This document shows positions 1-7,432 of a stretch of 46,098 bases of DNA, piece after piece. The DNA is from JBGAPI01 sp044221335 (GTDB lineage: Bacteria > Pseudomonadota > Gammaproteobacteria > Xanthomonadales > Ahniellaceae): assembly GCA_044221335.1 (NCBI GenBank), contig JBGAPI010000043.1:1-46098 (forward strand), read 5' to 3'. A model generated the notes under the pieces. That model had not been told where the DNA came from. It did not search any database and was given only the letters and a program-made list of their open reading frames with translations. A program made the position numbers and the translations under genes. Numbering within the stretch: the first letter of the stretch is position 1; each line of letters begins with the position of its first letter.

Positions 1-318
1 CGAGCGGCACCGCGCGGAACCCATTGATCGCGACCGTGGTGTGCGGTTTCGGATTCCTGCGTCTTCTGAAGGTGAGGAGCGCCCCGTCGGCGCGCGTCGG
101 GCGCGATCCGGAGCTCGGCCAACGGCGAGGAGTGAACGTCGGGCGCGCCCTGCGCGCCACTGCGAGGCGCGGTCGTAGGGCGCGCACTGCGCGCCATCGC
201 GAGGCGCATCATCAGGAATTCCGCTATCGGCGAGGAGCGGCCGTAGGGCGCGCATTGCGCGCCATCGCGAGGCGCATCGTCAGGAATTCCGCTATCGGCG
301 AGGAGCGGACGTCGGACG
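1..318. repeat. Left inverted-repeat arm with two 68-bp tandem units
   Basis: Bases 1 to about 170 are the reverse complement of about 1951-2120 with only scattered mismatches. Beyond that, the arm holds two copies of a 68-bp unit (the GAGGAGCGG landmarks at 232 and 300 are 68 bases apart). Each unit contains a 17-base palindrome of the form GGCGCGCANTGCGCGCC and the string AGGAATTCCGCTATCGG. The right arm at 1611-2120 carries more copies of the same unit. Base 1 matches the complement of 2120, so the arm probably continues left of the window. The short reading frame here (24-326) is a translation of the repeat and I do not call it a gene. Bases 319-433 hold no other recognisable feature. Confidence 0.85.
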
Positions 319-508
319 TTGGCTAGGCCGATGACCGGTTCGGGCTAGAGCAGACGTCAGAGCTCGGCCACTGCGACATCGACACCACGCATCTCGCCGG
401 CAAGGAGAGCGACAGCATCAGCCTCTTGTCAGATTGTGGATCGATACAGATGATGTATCGAAAATGTCTAGTCATGATCCGCGGCATTCGGCGTACGAGG
501 ACATTGCG

Positions 509-769
509 ATGGCAGACGAACGCGAGCGCATCGAAATTCAACTAGCCCAACGCGAACTCGATCGCCTTGCAGCGGAGATCAGGGGTATTGAGCGTAGAGC
601 CGCCACGTTGAGACCCAATGGTCAGCCGCGAGTAGCACCTTTCTGCTCTTTCTGTGGCCGCGGAAAGAATCAGGTGCGCCACATGGTCGCCGGCGAGTCT
701 GCGTACATATGTGACCAGTGCGTGCGAATGGCAGTCAATGCGATTGCTGAAATCGATCGCGACGCCTAG
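509..769 (+). CDS. Orphan ClpX-type C4 zinc-finger protein (86 aa)
   Basis: This small protein has an N-terminal helical, charged segment (about residues 1-40, likely coiled coil) followed by PFCSFCGRGKNQVRHMVAG and, after a short gap, YICDQCV. That is the CxxC...CxxC zinc-binding domain found at the N-terminus of the ClpX unfoldase, with the GRGKNQVRHMVAG and ICDQCV signatures. There is no AAA+ ATPase domain after it; the protein ends 15 residues later. In ClpX this domain dimerises and binds adaptors and some substrates, so a stand-alone copy could compete with or redirect ClpX; that is inference. I chose the ATG at 509 because GAGGA lies 7 bases upstream; an ATG at 464 and a TTG at 434 are in frame. 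Base composition is less GC-rich than the window's core genes, and the gene sits inside inverted repeats, suggesting transfer. Confidence 0.8.
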   Translation: MADERERIEIQLAQRELDRLAAEIRGIERRAATLRPNGQPRVAPFCSFCGRGKNQVRHMVAGESAYICDQCVRMAVNAIAEIDRDA

Positions 770-912
770 GGTTGGCCCAGCGCGATAGTGCGCAGGACCG
801 GAAGGTCGGTTCTCGGTGAGGAGCGGACGTGGCTCCCCAACCGTTCCGATGTCTGGTTCCTGCCTGAAAGCGGACGCATCATAGGTGCCAGATTCGCGCC
901 ACCGTTGCGGTT

Positions 913-925
913 TACACGCTGTGTA
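913..925. promoter_or_regulatory. Short palindrome (operator-like) just upstream of the 940 gene
   Basis: TACAC-GCT-GTGTA is a perfect 5+3+5 palindrome. It ends 8 bases before the AGGAAA ribosome-binding site of the gene at 940. The position suits a repressor site or part of the promoter, but it is short and could be chance. No convincing -35/-10 pair was found in 770-939. Confidence 0.25.
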
Positions 926-939
926 CAGAAGGCAGGAAA

Positions 940-1485
940 ATGATTGATGACTCGAATAGCCTTCCGATACTAGACCAGTTTAGCGAAGAAGGTTTCGTCG
1001 ATTGCGTCTTGAGGATCGTTTCTCTCACTGAAGTCCAATCCCACTACGTGATGACCCTTAGAGCCTCCCACCAAGGAGAACCGGTTGGGCTTGAGGTCAA
1101 AGTGGTGAAGGGAATTCAGTCCGGGCTGGACGCGGACGCCAAGCTAATTCAACAGCATGTCTACCGCAATGGCGTCGTTTTCCGCTCAATTGGCAAGGAG
1201 AGCGACAGGCTTCTGCGGTTGTTGGCCGCGCTCTACGGCCTCGAGGATCTTGAAGGTCGCATGGTGCAGTCGGAATCCTTTACTGTAATTGCGCTGCATC
1301 AGGGCGATATCGATTTGAGGTCTCAGCCCGTCAAATTGAAGCTATTCGGTCGGGACGAGGATCCCGTGAGTACAGAGGTATATAATGAGTCGTACTTCAA
1401 CCTCGACCTCGTCGGAGGCCACGTGTACTGGAACGAGAAGGATCAGGAGTACCGTCGACCCTTGATTCGAGCGCTTTCGCAATGA
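940..1485 (+). CDS. Hypothetical protein, accessory island (181 aa)
   Basis: I do not recognise this family. The ATG at 940 is preceded by AGGAAA, giving a convincing start. The 181-residue product is acidic, with no signal peptide and no membrane segment, so it is probably cytosolic. Alternating hydrophobic residues suggest a mixed alpha/beta fold with a helical middle (about 90-105, ESDRLLRLLAALYGLEDL). The C-terminal third (NLDLVGGHVYWNEKDQEYR) looks like beta strands. Size, acidity, lower GC content and position in an inverted-repeat island resemble polymorphic-toxin immunity proteins, but no toxin gene lies beside it, so that is only a possibility. It is separated by 170 bases from the orphan ClpX-type zinc-finger gene on the same strand and may share its origin. 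Confidence 0.7.
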   Translation: MIDDSNSLPILDQFSEEGFVDCVLRIVSLTEVQSHYVMTLRASHQGEPVGLEVKVVKGIQSGLDADAKLIQQHVYRNGVVFRSIGKESDRLLRLLAALYGLEDLEGRMVQSESFTVIALHQGDIDLRSQPVKLKLFGRDEDPVSTEVYNESYFNLDLVGGHVYWNEKDQEYRRPLIRALSQ

Positions 1486-1610
1486 TTCTCGAAGTCGTCC
1501 CCATGTTTGACGCAGAAACGACCTCTGTCGCTACTCCATAGATTCGTCAGGCATCACATGTCCGCTTTGTTGCTGATTGCGGCCTTCTGCCTGCCTGCAC
1601 ATGGACGTCC
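1486..1610. other. Non-coding stretch between the island gene and the right repeat array
   Basis: No gene is supported. A reading frame from 1507 begins with a hydrophobic stretch but soon runs into the 68-bp repeat array and is best seen as chance. Segments such as TGTCCGCTTT and CCTTCTGCCTGCC resemble, in inverted order, GTTCCTGCCTGAAAGCGGAC near 855-875, so this may be a worn palindromic repeat flanking the 940 gene. Confidence 0.4.
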
Positions 1611-2120
1611 GCTCCTCGCCGCTAGCGGAAGTGCTTGCCAAGCGCCTCGCAATGGCGCGCAATGCGCGCCCTACGGCCGCTCCTCGCCGATAGCGGACTT
1701 CCTGACGATGCGCCTCGCAATGGCGCGCATTGCCCGCCCTACGGCCGCTCCTCGCCGATAGCGGAATTCCTGACGATGCGCCTCGCGATGGCGCGCAATG
1801 CGCGCCCTACGGGCGCTCCTCGCCGATAGCGGAATTCCTGATGATGCGCCTCGCGATGGCGCGCAGTGCGCGCCCTACGACTGCTCCTCGCCGCTAGCGG
1901 AAGTGCTTGCCAAGCGCCTCGCAATGGCGCGCAATGCGCGCCCTACGACCGCGCCTCGCAGTGGCGCGCAGGGCGCGCCTGACGTTCACTCCTCGCCGTT
2001 GGCCGAGCGCCGGATCGCGCCCGACGCGCGCCGACGGGGCGCTCCTCACCTTCAGAAGACGCAGGAATCCGAAACCGCACACCACGGTCGCGATCAATGG
2101 GTTCCGCGCGGTGCCGCTCG
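1611..2120. repeat. Right inverted-repeat arm with a 68-bp tandem array
   Basis: The landmark GCTCCTCGCC recurs at 1611, 1679, 1747, 1815 and 1883, exactly every 68 bases, followed by a degenerate copy at about 1951. Units differ by a few bases. Each contains a GGCGCGCANTGCGCGCC-type palindrome followed by CCTAC, the reverse of the GTAGGGCG header of REP-like elements elsewhere in the window. Bases about 1951-2120 pair with 1-170 as an inverted repeat. The last 27 bases lie inside the coding sequence of the glxA-like gene (its C-terminal codons). Confidence 0.9.
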
Positions 2121-3101
2121 CCGGCTGGCTGCCCGCAGCTGACGCGCGGAGGAGAATCCGACGGCCTCCGCGGCGCGATCGACGCTTCCCGCGTGCGCGG
2201 CCAGGCGCTGCCGTGCCAGCGCCACCCGGATGCCGTTGACGTAGGCCAGCGGATTGACGCCGGCATGCTGCTGGAACAGCCGCCGCAGGTGGCGCGCGGT
2301 GACGTGGGCGACCCCGGCCAGGCGATCCTCGTTCCAGTCCGCGGCCGGGCGCGCCAGCACCGCGTCCTGCACGCGGTGCACCGCGGGATGAAGGTGATTG
2401 CGGTGGTCGAGCAGCGGCGAGATCTGCGGGTCGTTTCCGGCTCGGCGCCAGTAGACCACCAGGTCCTGCGCGACCTGCGCCGCGATCGCGGGGCCGCAGT
2501 GGCGCTCGATCGCGGCCAGCGCGAGATCGATGCCGGCGGTGATGCCGGCGCTCGACGCGACCGGACCATCGAACACGTAGATGCGGTCGCGTAGCACGCG
2601 GGCGCCGGGCGCGATCCGCTGCAGCGCATCGAGGAGCTCATGGTGGGTGGTCGCGTCGCGACCGTCGAAGAGGCCCGCGCTCGCGGCGATCAACGCGCCG
2701 GAGCACACCGTCCACAGCTGCACCTCGTGACGTTCGAGCGGTGCGGCGACGGTCGCGCGCAGCCAGCGCGTCAGGCGCTCGTTGATCAGCGCGTCTCCGG
2801 CCTCGGAGGCCGCACTCGAGACGCCGACCAGCACCACCCAGTCGCCCCGCGCGACGCGCTTCGGCAGGCCCGCGCTGCGGCCGAGTACCAGCGGCAGCGA
2901 CGAGCGCACCCGCGGCGCAGGAGCGACGATGCGCAGATCGAACGGCGGCGCGCCGCCGGACGCGACGACGTGGCGGTTGGCGAGCCGCAGCGGCTCGGCG
3001 ATGCCGGCGAGGTCGAGCAGCAGCACGCCCGGCGACAGCACGACCCAGACGCGGGTTGCCCCGCCGGGCTCACGCTGTCGCGGGCGCTGCCGATCCGTCA
3101 T
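2094..3101 (-). CDS. GlxA-like AraC-family transcriptional regulator (335 aa)
   Basis: Predicted DNA-binding regulator with two parts. Residues about 15-190 form a DJ-1/PfpI-type domain (VWVVLSPGVLLLDLAGIAEP at the start, then TVCSGALIAASAGLFDGRDA around the nucleophile-elbow cysteine). Residues about 225-325 form a double helix-turn-helix AraC domain (ARHLRRLFQQHAGVNPLAYV, then DRAAEAVGFSSARQLRAASR). This is the GlxA architecture; many members control amino-acid or amine catabolism. The gene follows the isochorismatase-like gene with a 3-base gap, so the two are surely co-transcribed, and hydrolase/GlxA pairs are common. Its last 27 bases lie in an inverted repeat whose other copy is at the window's left edge. 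The ligand cannot be told from sequence. Confidence 0.92.
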   Translation of the reverse strand: MTDRQRPRQREPGGATRVWVVLSPGVLLLDLAGIAEPLRLANRHVVASGGAPPFDLRIVAPAPRVRSSLPLVLGRSAGLPKRVARGDWVVLVGVSSAASEAGDALINERLTRWLRATVAAPLERHEVQLWTVCSGALIAASAGLFDGRDATTHHELLDALQRIAPGARVLRDRIYVFDGPVASSAGITAGIDLALAAIERHCGPAIAAQVAQDLVVYWRRAGNDPQISPLLDHRNHLHPAVHRVQDAVLARPAADWNEDRLAGVAHVTARHLRRLFQQHAGVNPLAYVNGIRVALARQRLAAHAGSVDRAAEAVGFSSARQLRAASRRAAPRGTH

Positions 3102-3104
3102 CGC

Positions 3105-3689
3105 TCAGGCGGCCGCGGCTGCCGGCATGGCGTCGAGCCGGACGAGCGCCTGGTCGACCGTGCAGATCGTCGCGAAACGCTCGGCCAGCACCAGCTCGCA
3201 GCGCTCCTTGATCTCCGCGACGCTGTACTGGCGTCCGTTGGCGTGCTGCATCGGGAAGGTCAGCGTGGCTTCGGTGACGTAGTCGACGGCGAATCCGATG
3301 TCGGAGCCGTGGCGGCTGGTGGTCTCGCAGCACTGCTCGGAGCGGATGCCGCTGACCACGATCCGGTCGATCCGGCGCTCGCGCAGCCAGGACTCCAGCG
3401 CAGTGCCGGCGAACGCCGAATGCGCGTGCTTCTCGAGCGTCAGCGCCGGCGTGAAGGCGTCGAGGCCGTCGAGCGGCCGCACCAGGCCGCTCGCCTTCGA
3501 GAACGCGCCGTCGGGCTCGACGTGCAGCACGCGCACGACCGGCAGTCCGCGGTCGACGAATCCGGCGATCAGTCGGTTCTGTGCGGCGAGGAAGGTCGCG
3601 GCGTCCTCGTCGCGCCAGTACGGGCGCGCCGGGAACGAGGCCTGCACGTCGATCACCAGCAGGGCGGAACGGAGGCGGATATCGGACAT
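3105..3689 (-). CDS. Isochorismatase-like cysteine hydrolase (194 aa)
   Basis: Member of the isochorismatase-like cysteine hydrolase fold. The expected catalytic triad is visible: Asp14 in LLVIDVQ, Lys87 in LEKHAHSAF, and Cys120 in SGIRSEQCCETTSRHG. A hydrophobic strand, RIVVSGI, precedes the nucleophile as in the family. Members hydrolyse amides such as nicotinamide, N-carbamoylsarcosine or related compounds; the substrate cannot be assigned here. It is the first gene of a two-gene operon with the GlxA-like regulator 3 bases downstream, a layout in which the regulator may respond to the hydrolase's substrate (inference). The start is the ATG at 3689, and the 126 bases between 3690 and 3815 are non-coding. 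Confidence 0.9.
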   Translation of the reverse strand: MSDIRLRSALLVIDVQASFPARPYWRDEDAATFLAAQNRLIAGFVDRGLPVVRVLHVEPDGAFSKASGLVRPLDGLDAFTPALTLEKHAHSAFAGTALESWLRERRIDRIVVSGIRSEQCCETTSRHGSDIGFAVDYVTEATLTFPMQHANGRQYSVAEIKERCELVLAERFATICTVDQALVRLDAMPAAAAA

Positions 3690-3815
3690 GACTGGATCCT
3701 AGCTCGGTTGAGGGGATGCCAGCTTGAACCTCTTGTCCTTCGCAGTCGCTACGCCGAACGGACCGGACGTCGACCGGTTTCGGACATCAGGGTTCGAGCG
3801 CGGCGCAACGACATT

Positions 3816-4466
3816 TCAGCCGCGCGGACGCGGCTCGATGACGAGCCCGGCCTCCTGCAGTTCGTCGGCGGCCTGGCCGGCCAGCCGCGCCATGGTCGCG
3901 ACCACCGCGGCGGTCCCGTGGCCCTCGACGGCGGCGCGGTGGTCGCTGACCCGGGTCGCCAGCACGCGACCGTTGTCGGGGCGGATCAGCCGCGCCGTCC
4001 AGGTGACGCGCACCTCGTCGGCACCGGGGCCGCGCACTACTTCGAAGTGCTCGAGGTCGACGCTGACCGCGACGTCGCCATGGGCGCTCTCGCCGTCGGC
4101 GACGACCGCGACAAAGCGCCCGCCGCGAGTCAGCCGCGTGACCAGGAAGGCGCGCAACAGGTCGGGAAGGTCCGCAGCCCAGCGCGCCTCGGCGAGCACG
4201 CCGATCTCGCCGCCGCCCGGTCGCACGACGATGTGGTTGCCGCCGAGCGTGCCGCTCGCCGATGGCGTCGTCACCACCAGCTGCAACGGCCGCGGCGCGA
4301 TCGCGGCGCCGGCCGTCTCGTAGGGCGCGGCCTCCGCATCGAGCGTGTACACGGCAACCTCGCCGCGCGTGCCGGTGGCGAGCGAACAGGCGGACAGCAG
4401 CGCGAGGGCAAGCAGCATCGCGGCGGCACCCGCGCGGCGGCGATTTTCCGGAGTGGAGGTTGTCAT
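3816..4466 (-). CDS. ABC-type transport auxiliary lipoprotein, PqiC/DUF330-like (216 aa)
   Basis: Outer-membrane-anchored lipoprotein partner of an MCE lipid transporter. The N-terminus is charged and then hydrophobic, ending in the lipobox LLSACS, so the mature protein starts at that cysteine. The body (YTLDAEAAPYE, ELVVTTPSASG-type strands, RWAADLPDLLRAFLVTRL, and a long C-terminal helix MARLAGQAADELQEAG) matches the PqiC/YmbA layout. In PqiABC this lipoprotein contacts the MCE tunnel at the outer membrane. The start is the ATG at 4466, 19 bases after the MCE gene stop; the frame is open further upstream but lies over that gene. It is the last gene of a four-gene operon. The assignment rests on lipobox, size and position more than on a strong motif. 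Confidence 0.82.
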   Translation of the reverse strand: MTTSTPENRRRAGAAAMLLALALLSACSLATGTRGEVAVYTLDAEAAPYETAGAAIAPRPLQLVVTTPSASGTLGGNHIVVRPGGGEIGVLAEARWAADLPDLLRAFLVTRLTRGGRFVAVVADGESAHGDVAVSVDLEHFEVVRGPGADEVRVTWTARLIRPDNGRVLATRVSDHRAAVEGHGTAAVVATMARLAGQAADELQEAGLVIEPRPRG

Positions 4467-4485
4467 GAGTGTCTGTTCCCTGCGC

Positions 4486-5454
4486 TCAGCGCGGCTTGTA
4501 GGACTTCGGCGTCTCGCGCCCGTGAACGAGGCTCGACGGCTCCTGTTCCAGCCGGTCGGCGACCTTCTCCAGCTTCGCGAGCGTCGCGCGCAGCTCGACC
4601 AGCGTCGGACCGATCTGCGCGAGGCCGGTGTCGGCGAAGTTGTCGATCGCGGCACGGTTGGCCCCGAGGGTCGCGTCGACGTGATCCACCAGCTTGTTGG
4701 CGGCGGCCAGCGCGTCGCGCGCGTTGCCAAGCGCCTCTTTGCCTTCGTTGTCGAGCAGCACCTGCACGCTGCCGGACATGTTCTCCAGCTTCGCCGCCAG
4801 CGCCTCGCCGCGCGCCAGCGTGTTCTTCAGGGAGCGGCTGGCCTCGGCGAGGTCGGCGACCGCGCGGCCGGCATCGTCGCTCTTCAGCGCGATCGCGCCG
4901 CTGATCTTCTCGATGTGGTCGAGCGAGTCGGACACCCGCTTGAGATTGTCGTCCTTCAGCAGCAGCGACAACCGGAGCAGCAGGTCGTTGACGCTGGTGA
5001 CGATCTCGCCGGACGAGGCCAGGATCCGCGCCAGCTCCGAGGTGTCGGCGATGATGGTCGGGTAGGCCTGGTCGCCCTGCGCCGTGAGCCGTTCCGCGGC
5101 CGGCGTACCGCCGGACAGCTGGATGATCGCGACGCCGGTGAGTCCGGTGAACGCGAGCTTGGCGTGGGTGTCGGTCTTCACCGGGGTGGAGGCGCCGAGC
5201 CGGATGTGCACGATCACCTCGCTGGGGTCGTTCGGCGCGAGCGCCAGCCGCCGCACCTCGCCGACCTGGATGCCGTTGTACTGCACGGTGCCGCCCTTCG
5301 ACAGGCCGGTGACGGCCTCCTTGAAGATCACGTCGTACTCCGCGAACTCGCGGTCGATGCTGCTCTTGCCGATCCACAGCGCGAACAGCATCGCGGCCGC
5401 GATCACGACGAGCGCGAAGGTTCCGATCAGTACGTGGTTGGCTCGGGTTTCCAT
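4486..5454 (-). CDS. MCE-domain lipid transport protein, MlaD family (322 aa)
   Basis: Periplasmic lipid-binding component of an MCE transporter. A single N-terminal membrane anchor (VLIGTFALVVIAAAMLFALW, about residues 8-27) is followed by an MCE domain (about 38-120; GLSKGGTVQYNGIQVGEV is the typical core, then KLAFTGLTGVAIIQLSGG). The remaining 200 residues are mostly helical with repeated heptad-like spacing, consistent with the extended needle of MCE proteins. It lies 16 bases after the ATPase gene and 19 bases before the lipoprotein gene. At 322 residues it is longer than MlaD (about 180) and nearer to Yrb/Ttg2-like proteins with helical extensions. Confidence 0.92.
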   Translation of the reverse strand: METRANHVLIGTFALVVIAAAMLFALWIGKSSIDREFAEYDVIFKEAVTGLSKGGTVQYNGIQVGEVRRLALAPNDPSEVIVHIRLGASTPVKTDTHAKLAFTGLTGVAIIQLSGGTPAAERLTAQGDQAYPTIIADTSELARILASSGEIVTSVNDLLLRLSLLLKDDNLKRVSDSLDHIEKISGAIALKSDDAGRAVADLAEASRSLKNTLARGEALAAKLENMSGSVQVLLDNEGKEALGNARDALAAANKLVDHVDATLGANRAAIDNFADTGLAQIGPTLVELRATLAKLEKVADRLEQEPSSLVHGRETPKSYKPR

Positions 5455-5470
5455 GGGATGTCCTTTCGTC

Positions 5471-6256
5471 TCAGACCGCGTGTGCCGCGGTGACTCGCGC
5501 CGCGCGCGCCCGCGGCCCGTGGAAGTATTCGCGGATCCAGGGATGGTCGTAGCGCTCGACCTCGGCCATCGGCGCGCAGACCAGCACCTTCCGGTCGGCG
5601 AGCACGGCGATGCGGTCGCAGATCGCGTAGAGGCTGTCGAGGTCGTGGGTGACCAGGAACACGGTGAGCCCGAGCGCGCGCTGCAGCGTCAGGATCAGTT
5701 CGTCGAAGGCCGCCGCGCCGATCGGGTCGAGACCGGCCGTGGGCTCGTCGAGGAACAGCACCTCGGGATCGAGCGCCAGCGCGCGCGCCAGTCCGGCGCG
5801 CTTCTTCATGCCGCCGGAAAGCTGGCTCGGGTACTTGTGCGCCGCGTCGGTCGGCAGTCCGACCAGGCGCAGCTTCAGCATGACGATCTCGTCGAGCAGC
5901 GCCGGCGGCAGCCGGAAGAACTCCACCAGCGGCACCTTGATGTTCTCCGCCACGGTCAGCGAGGAAAACAGCGCGCCATCCTGGAACAGCAGGCCGAAAC
6001 GGCGCTCGAAGGGCTTGCGCTCGACCTCCGGCAGCCGCGCGAGATCGGCACCGAACAGCAGCGCCTGGCCGCGGTCCGGTCGCTTGAGACCGATCACCGT
6101 GCGCAGCAGCACCGACTTGCCGGTGCCGGAGCCGCCGATCACGCCGACCACCTCGCCGCGCCGGACGTCCAGGTCGAGGTGATCGTGCACGACCTGCGGA
6201 CCGAAGGCGTTGCGCAGATCGCGGATCGAGATGATCGGGTCGGTCGCGGCGTTCAG
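5471..6256 (-). CDS. ABC transporter ATPase, MlaF-like (261 aa)
   Basis: Cytoplasmic ATPase that powers the MCE transporter. Walker A is GGSGTGKS, the signature is LSGGMKKRAGLARALALDPE, Walker B is VLFLDEPTAGLDP, and the switch histidine is in LVTHDLDS. SGGMKKRAGLARA is typical of MlaF rather than of exporters. The start is unusual: no ATG, GTG or TTG in this frame fits. The likely initiator is the CTG at 6256-6254, which overlaps the permease stop codon (CTGA), giving a protein that aligns with MlaF N-termini. In-frame starts further up would add about 77 residues overlapping the permease gene and have no plausible sequence. Translational coupling to the permease is likely. Confidence 0.9.
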   Translation of the reverse strand: MNAATDPIISIRDLRNAFGPQVVHDHLDLDVRRGEVVGVIGGSGTGKSVLLRTVIGLKRPDRGQALLFGADLARLPEVERKPFERRFGLLFQDGALFSSLTVAENIKVPLVEFFRLPPALLDEIVMLKLRLVGLPTDAAHKYPSQLSGGMKKRAGLARALALDPEVLFLDEPTAGLDPIGAAAFDELILTLQRALGLTVFLVTHDLDSLYAICDRIAVLADRKVLVCAPMAEVERYDHPWIREYFHGPRARAARVTAAHAV

Positions 6257-7386
6257 AGGTCGAGCTCCATGAAGAAGATCGCGAACAGCGCGTCGAACAG
6301 GATGACGAGGAAGATCGCCTGCACCACCGCCGAGGTGGTGTGGCGGCCGACCGATTCGGCGCTGCCCTCGACCTTCAGGCCCTCGAGACAGCCGACCACG
6401 GCGATCACGAACGCGAAGACCGGCGCCTTCGACAGGCCCACCCAGAAGTGGTGCAGTTCGGTGGTCTCCTGCATCCGGCCGAGCCACATTGCGGGCGAGA
6501 TGTCGAGCGCGTTCATCCCCACCAGGCCTCCGCCGACGATGCCGGCCGCGACCGCGATGAAATACAGGATCGGCAGCATCGTCACCAGCGCGACCAGGCG
6601 CGGGATCACCAGGAGCTCGACCGCGTCGAGGCCGAGCGCGCGGATCGCATCGACTTCCTCGCGGCTCTTCATCGAGCCGATCTGCGCGGTGAACGCGCTG
6701 CCGGAGCGACCGGCGAGCAGGATCGCGGTCATCAGCACGCCGAACTCGCGCAGGAAGGACAGCGTGACCAGCTCGACGGTGAAGATCGCCGCTCCGAAGT
6801 CCGCCAGTACGGTCGCGCCGAGGAAGGCGACCACCGCGCCGATCAGGAAGGACAGCAGCGCGACGATCGGAACCGCGTCGAGGCCGGTCTGCTCCATGTG
6901 GAAGACGGTGGCGGTGAGCCTCAGCTTGCGCCGACCGATCAGCACCTGCCCGAGCGTCGCCAGCACCAGGCCGACGAAGCCGATCAGGTCCCTGCTCTGG
7001 TGGCCGAGGTGTTCCAACGTCAGGCCGATCCGGGCGACCAGATCGGACAGGCCGCGCGGCTTCGAGGCGCTCGGCAAGGCCGCCATCGGCTTGCCGTCGA
7101 CCAGCTTCAGCAGGGCGAGCTTGCCGGCGTCGAGGCCGGCGCCCTGCCAGGCGGCCTCGTCGAGGCCGCAGGAACGCGCGGCCTTCAGCAGCAGCAGCGC
7201 ACCCGTGGTGTCGAGGGCTTCCACGCCGGCGGCGTCGAGCCCGACCGCGCCGCCGCCGAGGCGATCGATCCGGGGCGCGATCCGCGCTGCCTCGGCCAGC
7301 GTCCAGCGCCCGGCCAGCACCAGGCGCACGCCGCCCTCGCGTTCCTGGCGCAGCTCGACGATCGGGGAATTCGCGTCGTCCATCAT
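6253..7386 (-). CDS. MlaE-family ABC permease with N-terminal STAS domain
   Basis: Inner-membrane permease of the MCE system. The first roughly 95 residues form a STAS-like domain (VRLVLAGRWTLAEAARIAP, then VGLDAAGVEALDTTGALLLL), the fold that in E. coli is the separate protein MlaB. A MlaE domain with five to six membrane helices follows (VGLVLATLGQVL, ALLSFLIGAVVAFLGATVL, FGVLMTAILLAGRSGSAFTA, VALVTMLPILYFIAVAAGI, APVFAFVIAVVGCLEG). The AGRSGSAFTAQIGSMK segment is the conserved cytoplasmic coupling region. The start could be the ATG at 7386 or 7383, or a GTG at 7401; none has a strong ribosome-binding site. It is the first gene of the operon and its stop overlaps the ATPase start. Confidence 0.92.
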   Translation of the reverse strand: MMDDANSPIVELRQEREGGVRLVLAGRWTLAEAARIAPRIDRLGGGAVGLDAAGVEALDTTGALLLLKAARSCGLDEAAWQGAGLDAGKLALLKLVDGKPMAALPSASKPRGLSDLVARIGLTLEHLGHQSRDLIGFVGLVLATLGQVLIGRRKLRLTATVFHMEQTGLDAVPIVALLSFLIGAVVAFLGATVLADFGAAIFTVELVTLSFLREFGVLMTAILLAGRSGSAFTAQIGSMKSREEVDAIRALGLDAVELLVIPRLVALVTMLPILYFIAVAAGIVGGGLVGMNALDISPAMWLGRMQETTELHHFWVGLSKAPVFAFVIAVVGCLEGLKVEGSAESVGRHTTSAVVQAIFLVILFDALFAIFFMELDL

Positions 7387-7432
7387 CCGGCGATCGGACA
7401 CCCGGACGGCTGAACCTTATCCGACCGGGGGT

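Noticed and set aside
24..326. 100-aa arginine-rich reading frame in the left arm
   Set aside because: It is a translation of the repeat; a similar frame appears in the inverted arm and has no ribosome-binding site.
1507..1761. Possible small secreted protein with a hydrophobic start
   Set aside because: It runs into the 68-bp array with no independent sequence, and the start is a weak TTG.
1611..1951. CRISPR array
   Set aside because: The 68-bp units abut with no unique spacers.
2640..4904. Long 754-aa plus-strand frame, and a 1230-aa one from 5084
   Set aside because: Both lie antisense to clear genes and have the composition of high-GC shadows.
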